Origin: JAVBPA01 sp031549925
GTDB taxonomy: Bacteria > Bacillota > Clostridia > Oscillospirales > CAG-272
Reading direction: 5' to 3'
Assembly: GCA_031549925.1 (NCBI GenBank)
Contig: JAVBPA010000064.1
Coordinates: 1 to 6,522 of the forward strand
DNA: 6,522 nt
The position numbers and the translations under genes were made by a program. Below are positions 1 through 5,562 of this stretch, one piece after another. Numbering within the stretch: the first letter of the stretch is position 1; every line of letters begins with the position of its first letter. The notes under the pieces were generated by a model. The model made no database searches and had not been told where the DNA came from. It saw only the letters and a program-made list of their open reading frames with translations.

Positions 1-1055
1 CAGGAAGAATCAAGAGTTAATATTTTTTGTGTATCGTTTGAATCGTGTATTGACTGCATGATATCAAGAACATGATATGCCATATCACCATGAGCGCGTT
101 GCACTCCTCCTTCGAGCAGCACACGGCACATATCAGAAACACCGATTCCGCGGCTGTTGTCACGGTATCCGAATTCAAGCGGAACTTCTGTCCAGTTCAA
201 ACCGGGCTTTGCAAAATAAATTGGTCCTCCGAAAGTGTTCGGATCAGGAACTGAAAGTGTTCCGAGAGAACCATAGATTTCTATACGCGGGAGCTGTGAA
301 GCCCAGGTATCGAATGTCGTGATTATTGTACCAATTGCTCCGCTTTCAAATGTAAGCGTTCCGGTTACATATGTAGGAACCTCTACTTCGATAATTTTAC
401 CATTTTTCTTTTCGCTTGTTATTGTCCTTTTCGGGAAAGTAATATTTGTAGCTCCCGCAACTTTTTTAACCGGTCCCATCATGGAAACCAGAGCGGTTAG
501 GTAATACGGACCCATATCAAACATAGGTCCTCCTCCGATTTCGTAGTAGAATTCGGGATCCGGATGCCAGCTTTCATGACCATGACACATCATAAAAGCT
601 GTAGCCGCTATAGGAGTTCCGATTAATCCGTCATCAATTAATTTTCTGCATGTTTGAATACCTCCGCCGAGGAAAGTTTCAGGAGCGCATCCGACAAGCA
701 ATCCTTTTTTCTTCGCCAGTTCTATAACAGGAGCCGCTTCTTTTTTATTAATTCCGAAAGGTTTTTCCGAATAAACATTTTTACCGTGTTCCAAAGCCAA
801 CATATCAACTTCATTATGTGATTTAGGAGTTGTTAAGTTTACAACTAATTCGATATCTTCCTGTTTATAAAATTCCATAACATCACAGACGCGGGGTATA
901 CCAAATTCAGCGGCACGGCTTTCAGCTCTTTCACGTATTAAATCCATACAGGCGACAACTTCTACATTTTTAAATATCTTAGTTAAATTATGTAGATATA
1001 TCCCCGAAATGCAACCGCAGCCGACGACTCCGACTTTAATTTTTTTATCTGACAT
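1..1055 (-). CDS. Gfo/Idh/MocA-family NAD(P)-dependent oxidoreductase, C-terminus cut by the left edge
   Basis: Likely a cytoplasmic dehydrogenase acting on a sugar, sugar acid or cyclitol. The reading frame is open from the ATG at 1055 to the window edge, giving 351 codons; family members usually have about 330-390 residues, so only the tail is missing. The N-terminus carries a Rossmann dinucleotide fold: a glycine-rich loop VGCGCISG at residues 11-18 and an acidic residue, D38, at the end of strand 2, which favours NAD(H). The family hallmark EKP is at 97-99, with K98 the expected catalytic lysine. The second motif, GGGPMFDMGPYY (174-185), has D180, but the usual histidine four residues later is Tyr184. 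The start is supported by AGGAG six nt upstream of ATG. It follows the ThuA-like gene after 23 nt and pairs with it as in ThuAB-type loci. The substrate cannot be read from the sequence. Family assignment is near certain. Confidence 0.93.
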   Translation of the reverse strand, partial: MSDKKIKVGVVGCGCISGIYLHNLTKIFKNVEVVACMDLIRERAESRAAEFGIPRVCDVMEFYKQEDIELVVNLTTPKSHNEVDMLALEHGKNVYSEKPFGINKKEAAPVIELAKKKGLLVGCAPETFLGGGIQTCRKLIDDGLIGTPIAATAFMMCHGHESWHPDPEFYYEIGGGPMFDMGPYYLTALVSMMGPVKKVAGATNITFPKRTITSEKKNGKIIEVEVPTYVTGTLTFESGAIGTIITTFDTWASQLPRIEIYGSLGTLSVPDPNTFGGPIYFAKPGLNWTEVPLEFGYRDNSRGIGVSDMCRVLLEGGVQRAHGDMAYHVLDIMQSIHDSNDTQKILTLDSS

Positions 1056-1061
1056 ATAAAA

Positions 1062-1066
1062 CTCCT
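1062..1066 (-). promoter_or_regulatory. Ribosome binding site of the Gfo/Idh/MocA gene
   Basis: AGGAG on the minus strand, six nt before the ATG at 1055. It lies wholly in the 23-nt gap after the ThuA-like gene, so translation initiates independently within a shared transcript. Confidence 0.8.
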
Positions 1067-1078
1067 GTTAAATTAATT

Positions 1079-1798
1079 TTAATACATTTTTGCGGTGTTA
1101 AAAAATCTGTCGGGGTTGATATTGTTATCGGTAACATATTGTTTACCTTCGGCAGCCCATAACATACCTCTCCGCATTATTATTTCGGATGAAGGAGATT
1201 TATCGAATACATCATCATGATGCCCGAGTGAATTATAAAAAACGCGTCCGTTACCCCAAAATTTCGTCCAAACAACCGGCATATCTACAGGTTTATTTGA
1301 TATATGGTAATATATTGCGACAGGGAAACGCGTTGTAGCCAAAACTTCAATTGAAGGATCAATATGTAAATAATACTGTTCGCTGCGTACCGGGAAATCT
1401 TCTATTCCAAGCGTTATTGAACTTGAATTCGGACAAATATTTACAGTATAATCAACTTCTCCTCCGGGGTGTGAAACCCATTGCCCGCCGGTCATAAATT
1501 GCCATTCGGTATCGTTTCTGAAAGCATCGCACATACCTCCGTGGCATCCCGCAAGACCGACTCCGATTCCTACTGCTGTTGCAACATTTCGGGTATATTC
1601 TCCGGGAATATTTCCTCCTGTCCATATTGGAACAATGAGATCAAGGTCTTTTAATTTTTCAACATCGTTCAAACAATCTAAGGTATCATAGACTTCAACT
1701 GAAAAGTTTTCTTCTTTTAAAATATTTTCAAATCTCTTTGCGACAAGCGAAGGTTCGTGACCGTCCCAGCCTCCCCAAAATATCAATGCTTTTTTCAA
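1079..1798 (-). CDS. ThuA-like (trehalose-utilisation family) protein with a TTG start
   Basis: A 239-residue protein of the ThuA family, which has a class I glutamine-amidotransferase-like fold. ThuA proteins occur with Gfo/Idh/MocA dehydrogenases in sugar catabolism; in Sinorhizobium, ThuA and ThuB are needed to use trehalose and related disaccharides through 3-keto intermediates. The exact ThuA reaction is not firmly known. Visible marks are the N-terminal strand and loop FWGGWDGHEP (7-16), the elbow-like GCHGG (84-88) with Cys85 and His86, RSEQYYLHIDP (138-148), and the C-terminal block MPVVWTKFWGNGRVFYNSLG (173-192) followed by His193-His194. There is no signal peptide or membrane segment, so it is probably cytoplasmic. 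The start codon is TTG, placed eight nt after a strong AAGGAG; the next in-frame Met is residue 89, too late to keep the fold. It sits 17 nt after the flavoprotein gene and 23 nt before the dehydrogenase, consistent with one operon. Family call secure, function inferred. Confidence 0.9.
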   Translation of the reverse strand: MKKALIFWGGWDGHEPSLVAKRFENILKEENFSVEVYDTLDCLNDVEKLKDLDLIVPIWTGGNIPGEYTRNVATAVGIGVGLAGCHGGMCDAFRNDTEWQFMTGGQWVSHPGGEVDYTVNICPNSSSITLGIEDFPVRSEQYYLHIDPSIEVLATTRFPVAIYYHISNKPVDMPVVWTKFWGNGRVFYNSLGHHDDVFDKSPSSEIIMRRGMLWAAEGKQYVTDNNINPDRFFNTAKMY

Positions 1799-1806
1799 TT
1801 TATCAT

Positions 1807-1812
1807 CTCCTT
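1807..1812 (-). promoter_or_regulatory. Ribosome binding site that fixes the TTG start of the ThuA-like gene
   Basis: AAGGAG on the minus strand, eight nt upstream of the TTG at 1798-1796. An ATG at 1806-1804 directly abuts this site, leaving no spacer, and reads into TGA after three codons. The TTG is therefore the usable start. Confidence 0.8.
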
Positions 1813-1815
1813 ATC

Positions 1816-2388
1816 TTATTTTTTTGTTCTTTTCTTTTTAACTGAAAAACCAAAGCTTCCGATTTTTTTACCTAATGCGTAATAACTGCCATGAGAATAT
1901 GCGGCGAGAGCCGCTCCTTCTAAATGAAGTTTACCGTCTGAATCGATTAAATCCTCATTAACACTAACAGCAACGATATCGGCTATAAACATTGTATGAG
2001 AACCAAGCGGCATTATATCAGTCACTTTACATTCCAATGAGAGCGGACTTTGCGCGACAAGAGGACATGCTATTTCACTGGCGGATTCTTTAACAATCGA
2101 ACAAGCCGAAAATTTATCGATATCCTTTCCGGATCTTATTCCGCAAAAATCCACGGTTTTTATTAATGAAGCGGTGGGAAGATTTATAGCAAATTCACGT
2201 GTTTCATTGATTAAAACATAAGACCATCTTTCAGGGCGGACAGAAATATATGTTTTCGGAGGCTGTGAATTTATTATTCCTGTCCAAGCGACAGTCATAA
2301 CATTAGCTTTTTCGGAATTACCGCATGTTACAAGAACAGGAGGAACAGGAGCTAAAAGGGTAGACCCTTTCCATATTACTTTTGACAT
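1816..2388 (-). CDS. Flavin reductase-like FMN-binding split-barrel protein
   Basis: A 190-residue protein of the flavin reductase-like family (DIM6/NTAB, flavoredoxin-like), normally a small cytoplasmic FMN-binding dimer that transfers electrons to flavin or another acceptor. Sequence signs are VMTVAWTG (30-37) in the flavin-binding strand, YISVRPERWSY (47-57), FAINLPT (66-72), FCGIRSGKDIDKF (81-93) and LGSHTMFIADIV (128-139), in the order and spacing of the family. The C-terminus ends in a basic tail, KKKRTKK. The ATG has TAAGGT about seven nt upstream. It lies 50 nt after the sulfotransferase and 17 nt before the ThuA-like gene, inside the same probable operon. Members of this family are common in anaerobes and their substrates are mostly unknown. 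Here it could supply reducing power for a redox step with the dehydrogenase, but nothing in the sequence proves this. Confidence 0.9.
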   Translation of the reverse strand: MSKVIWKGSTLLAPVPPVLVTCGNSEKANVMTVAWTGIINSQPPKTYISVRPERWSYVLINETREFAINLPTASLIKTVDFCGIRSGKDIDKFSACSIVKESASEIACPLVAQSPLSLECKVTDIMPLGSHTMFIADIVAVSVNEDLIDSDGKLHLEGAALAAYSHGSYYALGKKIGSFGFSVKKKRTKK

Positions 2389-2395
2389 TATATTA

Positions 2396-2399
2396 CCTT
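2396..2399 (-). promoter_or_regulatory. Ribosome binding site of the flavin reductase-like gene
   Basis: AAGG (within TAAGGT) on the minus strand, seven nt before the ATG at 2388. It is weaker than the AGGAG sites of the neighbouring genes but well placed. Confidence 0.6.
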
Positions 2400-2438
2400 A
2401 TATTAAAAATAAATTATTTTTTTATTAATGTACTAAAA

Positions 2439-3188
2439 TTAAAATTCGTAACCGCATTCTATCATATCTTCGCGGAAAAAATCAAACATGCAAACTTCAT
2501 CGGATGTTTTCCATCTGCCTACAGAATCCGGCCGCATTTCTATTTTGGCAAGTTTTACGCCTAAAAATTCGCTAAGACCCGCCAATACTTCGTTTTGACG
2601 GAATACCATATCCTCAAATTTTACATAAAAATTATATTTCGTTTTAGGAGTTGCTTTAACTAATTCTCTTTGGTATTTCCAGCTTATAGCACGTCTTAAT
2701 ATAACATTATCCGTTTTATCGTACTCAATTCCGAATACCGACATATCATCCGTAACATGTTTGTTTAAAACGCAGTCACGCGGATCTCTTACCCAATGAA
2801 TATATTTTATTTCGGGAAACATTTTTGCTATCCATGGATAACACAGAGTTGTTTCAGGGATTTTCCAGCCTTTGTTTTCTGCGTTGCTTTCAAGAACGGT
2901 ATGTAAAAAACTTTCAATTAGTTTTTTAAATTCCGGAACAGGTTCCATTGACAATACTTCAGAAAAATCCCACTCCATGTTACCTAAATATTTTACATAG
3001 CGTCCAAAAACACGGCAAGCTTCATAAATATCGTTAGGAGGAATTAAATCTCCGGAAACATTAAGAGGTTCGCCCATATAAAATCCGCTCGCAGATAATG
3101 TGTGCGACATGGCTCTGGTGCCGCTGTGACCGCGTCCGATAACTGTTACCATCATAAATTTTATTATTAATCCTTTCGGCAGTTGCAT
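2439..3188 (-). CDS. PAPS-dependent sulfotransferase (P-loop family), start uncertain
   Basis: Expected to move a sulfuryl group from PAPS to a hydroxyl of an unknown acceptor (sugar, lipid or peptide) in the cytoplasm. At its longest it has 249 residues, normal for a compact bacterial sulfotransferase. The 5'-phosphosulfate loop is GRGHSGTR (18-25), immediately after the first strand. The 3'-phosphate element is YIHWVRDPRD (129-138), with the usual Arg-Asp-Pro-Arg and downstream elements. A later block FEDMV (191-195) and SVGRWK (222-227), similar to the GxxGxWK end motif of the family, complete the fold. No signal or membrane helix is visible. The ATG at 3188 lacks a ribosome site, while AAAGGA at 3171-3176 precedes ATG codons at 3155 and 3152 (residues 12 and 13). 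These starts begin right at the first beta strand, so the real protein may be about 237 residues. It is the first gene of the left operon and sits 153 nt downstream of the NHLM exporter. Confidence 0.9.
   Translation of the reverse strand: MQLPKGLIIKFMMVTVIGRGHSGTRAMSHTLSASGFYMGEPLNVSGDLIPPNDIYEACRVFGRYVKYLGNMEWDFSEVLSMEPVPEFKKLIESFLHTVLESNAENKGWKIPETTLCYPWIAKMFPEIKYIHWVRDPRDCVLNKHVTDDMSVFGIEYDKTDNVILRRAISWKYQRELVKATPKTKYNFYVKFEDMVFRQNEVLAGLSEFLGVKLAKIEMRPDSVGRWKTSDEVCMFDFFREDMIECGYEF
3171..3176 (-). promoter_or_regulatory. Possible ribosome binding site for an internal start of the sulfotransferase
   Basis: AAAGGA on the minus strand lies inside the longest reading frame, 15 nt upstream of the ATG at 3155. 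The spacing is longer than ideal, but no better site exists before the ATG at 3188, where the leader is only A-rich. Confidence 0.4.
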
Positions 3189-3254
3189 TGTATTTTTTAT
3201 AAATATCTTTTTATATTTAAATTTATAATAAAAGCAAGTTTTAACACAGATGCA

Positions 3255-3283
3255 ATTCTAACATAAACAAAATTAAAAATCAA
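3255..3283 (-). promoter_or_regulatory. Extended -10 sigma70-type promoter for the sulfotransferase operon
   Basis: On the minus strand TTGATT (3283-3278), a 17-nt spacer, then TAGAAT (3260-3255). The spacer ends in TGT, giving the extended -10 form TGnTAGAAT. Transcription would start near 3248, leaving a leader of about 60 nt to the ATG at 3188 or about 93 nt to that at 3155. It is in the only sizeable intergenic gap in the window and points at the first gene of the left block. The surrounding DNA is very AT-rich, which raises the chance of a false hit, but both hexamers and the spacing are good. Confidence 0.6.
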
Positions 3284-3284
3284 G

Positions 3285-3303
3285 TTATTATAAAATATAA
3301 TAA
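3285..3303 (-). terminator. All-A/T hairpin downstream of the exporter genes, possible weak terminator
   Basis: A perfect 8-bp inverted repeat, TTATTATA / TATAATAA, with a 3-nt loop, lies 38 nt after the stop of the second transporter and just upstream of the -35 box of the next promoter. On the minus strand it is followed after four bases by a T-rich stretch. With no G-C pair the stem is weak, and such repeats arise by chance in DNA this AT-rich. Partial read-through into the sulfotransferase is likely. Confidence 0.25.
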
Positions 3304-3341
3304 AGCAATCCTAAAATTATATATTAATAAATAAGCTTTTA

Positions 3342-5519
3342 TTATATCCTTTGGCGTTCAACTAGTTCCGCAAAAAAACCGCCGTTTGCAATTAATTCTT
3401 CAAATGTACCGTCTTCAATAATTTTTCCTTTATCGAGGACAATTATACGGTCGCATTGTTTTATTGTAGATAAACGGTGAGCGATTACAATTCTAGTGCA
3501 TTTTAATTTATCGAGAGATTCTGATACTTGTTTTTGTGTTATGTTATCAAGAGCGCTTGTCGCTTCGTCAAATAACAATATTTTAGGTTTCGGAGCTATT
3601 GCACGTGCTATCATAAGTCTTTGTTTCTGCCCGCCGGATATACCTCCTCCTCCTTCCGATATAATAGTATGCAAACCCATAGGCATATTTTTTATATCAT
3701 CTTCCATACCGGCGTCCCGGGCTGCCTGCATAGCTTCTTCGGTAGTCAGCCAAGGAGCTGATACTGTTATATTAGAATAAATATCTCCGGCAAATAATTT
3801 TCCGTTTTGCATAACAACACCCATATTCCGCCTGAGAGATTTTAAATCTAAGAATTCCATATCTTTGCCGTCATAATATATAGCTCCGCGCTGCGGTTTT
3901 TCAAATCCCAAAAGCAACCGCATGAGTGTGGATTTACCGCATCCGGATTTACCGACAATCGCAATATATTGTCCGGCTTTTATTTTTAATGACAGATCGT
4001 CAATTATATTCGGAGTATCGGTTTTGTACCTAAAACAAACATTATTCAATTCAATAGAACCTGTAATTTTTGAAACCATATGTTTATTTATAGACACTTC
4101 CGGTTTTGCTTTTAATATCGGATCAATCATTTCAATAGTGGGTTTTATTTTTGCGGCTGTATACAAAATCGAAGAAAACGAGGCAACAACTCCGCTAATC
4201 ATACCAAATGCGGTATTAAAAGCCATATAATCTGCTGTTGATACATTAAAAACAACAGCATTATAATAAAATATAATTGTTGCTGTCATTGAAATTATTA
4301 CAGAAAATATGGGACCGATTTTTATAAAAAATTCCGGATCATAACGAATTTTGGCTAACGGTTTATAAAATAAAGACCATTTTTGAAAAGCTCTGTGTTC
4401 CGCTCCGGATAATTTTATTTTTTGTATTCCCGAAAAAAGTCCGAATACAAGACCTGATAATTTTGCGGAAAAATTCATTTCATTCCGCATGTTTTTTATC
4501 TGCGTTACAGTTAAAATAACCGATGAAAGCAAAGAAAATAAAATCATAATTAAAGCTGGTATAACCAAAGACGGAGCGAAATAAAAAATCTGGAAAAAAT
4601 ATATAAACGAAAATAATGACGATAATCCGGATGAAAAAACAACATCGATAAGAGATGAGCACAGAGAATTAATATTAAGTAATCTGTTTGTAAGTTCTCC
4701 CGAATTATAATTTTTAAAAAAATCTGCAGGCAGAGACATTAAACGAGCTATTGAAGCGGATGATATGGCAATATCGGTTTTGGTTTGTAATTTTTTTAAA
4801 ACGAGTGATTTTACTATATTCATCAGCATCGTAGATATTGTTATACCTATTAGCAAACATGAAAGAGGTATCAATAAATTTATAGCTCCGCTCGGTATTA
4901 CCTGTCCGAACACAATTTTATTTATATAAGGTGTAAATAATCCAAGCAGGGAAGAAAAAAGCGTTACGCTTAAAATTAATAAATAATCAATTTTCGAAAA
5001 AGATTGGAGTATGTAAACCAATAAATCTTTTATATTAAGTTCATTCGCAGGTAAAGGTTTATAAAAGCATATTGCTTCCTCGCATATATTTTTGCAATTG
5101 TTTTTATTGATTTTTATATATTTTCCGGATTTATAATCAAAATAATTATAACCTGAAAAACCCAGAGGAATCAATGCTATGACATCACCATCAATAGTTT
5201 GACCAAGCAAGGCTCCCGTTCCTTTTTTATACCATTCATCATTTAATTTAACGCTTCTTCTCATAATACCGGAGGGACGCAGCAAATATTCTAATATATC
5301 ATTAAGATTTGTTATATTGTCGGGTAATTCTGTTTGTTTTACATGATAAAATTTCAATATTTCATCTATTGCATTTTGAGCTTTTTCGCGTTCATCTTCA
5401 AAAGCAGATGCTATAACGGATTCACCGAGTACGACAGAAGATAAATTTAAAAACGAATTCTTAAAACTATCCTTATTATTTTTTATTCTCGATTTAATTT
5501 GTTCATCAAACCAACCCAT
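3342..5519 (-). CDS. NHLM/NHLP-type peptide export ABC transporter, permease/ATPase subunit (complete)
   Basis: Full-length 725-residue half-transporter expected in the inner membrane, working with the preceding ABC protein to export modified ribosomal peptides with nitrile-hydratase-like or Nif11-like leaders. Residues 1-165 form the soluble extension typical of this subunit, starting MGWFDEQIK, with a GYNYFDYKSGKY segment (123-134) and CFYKPLP (151-157) before the membrane domain. Membrane helices are visible at about 178-200, 213-235, 292-312, 316-340, 401-421 and 430-455, with the conserved LPADFFKNYNSGELTNR (263-279). The nucleotide-binding domain (about 487-725) is intact: Walker A GKSGCGKST (523-531), signature ISGGQKQR (627-634), Walker B with D651 and E652, D-loop SALDN, and switch H681. 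There is no C39 peptidase domain, as expected for this partner. The ATG has GGAG seven nt upstream and lies 33 nt after the first transporter's stop. Subfamily is judged from remembered motif pattern, not a search. Confidence 0.9.
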   Translation of the reverse strand: MGWFDEQIKSRIKNNKDSFKNSFLNLSSVVLGESVIASAFEDEREKAQNAIDEILKFYHVKQTELPDNITNLNDILEYLLRPSGIMRRSVKLNDEWYKKGTGALLGQTIDGDVIALIPLGFSGYNYFDYKSGKYIKINKNNCKNICEEAICFYKPLPANELNIKDLLVYILQSFSKIDYLLILSVTLFSSLLGLFTPYINKIVFGQVIPSGAINLLIPLSCLLIGITISTMLMNIVKSLVLKKLQTKTDIAISSASIARLMSLPADFFKNYNSGELTNRLLNINSLCSSLIDVVFSSGLSSLFSFIYFFQIFYFAPSLVIPALIMILFSLLSSVILTVTQIKNMRNEMNFSAKLSGLVFGLFSGIQKIKLSGAEHRAFQKWSLFYKPLAKIRYDPEFFIKIGPIFSVIISMTATIIFYYNAVVFNVSTADYMAFNTAFGMISGVVASFSSILYTAAKIKPTIEMIDPILKAKPEVSINKHMVSKITGSIELNNVCFRYKTDTPNIIDDLSLKIKAGQYIAIVGKSGCGKSTLMRLLLGFEKPQRGAIYYDGKDMEFLDLKSLRRNMGVVMQNGKLFAGDIYSNITVSAPWLTTEEAMQAARDAGMEDDIKNMPMGLHTIISEGGGGISGGQKQRLMIARAIAPKPKILLFDEATSALDNITQKQVSESLDKLKCTRIVIAHRLSTIKQCDRIIVLDKGKIIEDGTFEELIANGGFFAELVERQRI

Positions 5520-5526
5520 AATAATA

Positions 5527-5530
5527 CTCC
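5527..5530 (-). promoter_or_regulatory. Ribosome binding site of the second transporter gene
   Basis: GGAG on the minus strand, seven nt before the ATG at 5519. It lies about nine nt after the inverted repeat that spans the end of the previous gene, so folding of that repeat would leave it exposed. Confidence 0.75.
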
Positions 5531-5539
5531 ATATATTTT

Positions 5540-5562
5540 AACAGAATCAATATTATTCTGTT
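5540..5562 (-). other. Intercistronic inverted repeat across the stop codon of the first transporter
   Basis: AACAGAAT and ATTCTGTT form a perfect 8-bp stem with a 7-nt loop. The first arm covers the last codons of the upstream ABC gene and its TAA (5555-5553) falls at the arm/loop junction. The bases after the stem on the minus strand are AAAATATATGG, not a T run, so this is not an intrinsic terminator. It could act as an mRNA stabiliser or modulate translation between the two genes. Confidence 0.45.

Noticed and set aside
72..504. Open frames on the plus strand at 72-254, 77-322 and 319-504
   Set aside because: They are antisense to the Gfo/Idh/MocA gene, whose minus-strand frame has clear motifs throughout; the plus-strand products resemble no family.
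2405..2421. A/T-only 7-bp inverted repeat between the sulfotransferase and flavin reductase-like genes as a terminator
   Set aside because: No G-C pair and a 3-nt loop; it sits just before the ribosome site of the next gene, whose tight downstream spacing suggests continued transcription.
3197..3228. A/T-only inverted repeat TTATAAAT / ATTTATAA in the sulfotransferase leader as a riboswitch or attenuator
   Set aside because: No G-C pairs, a 16-nt loop, overlapping alternative pairings and no conserved riboswitch motif.
3224..3308. Near-identical stretches TATAATAAAAGCAA (3224-3237) and TATAATAAAGCAA (3296-3308), as a direct repeat or operator
   Set aside because: They differ by one base in an A run, lie in DNA with very low complexity, and have no symmetry; chance is a sufficient explanation.
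3189..3341. Possible precursor peptide gene next to the exporter
   Set aside because: I looked in the intergenic region on both strands and saw no plausible start, ribosome site and leader; it is almost pure A/T with frequent stops.
3496..4230. Plus-strand frames of 94 and 102 codons (3496-3780, 3922-4230)
   Set aside because: They lie opposite the conserved ATPase domain of the second transporter and are mirror frames of it.
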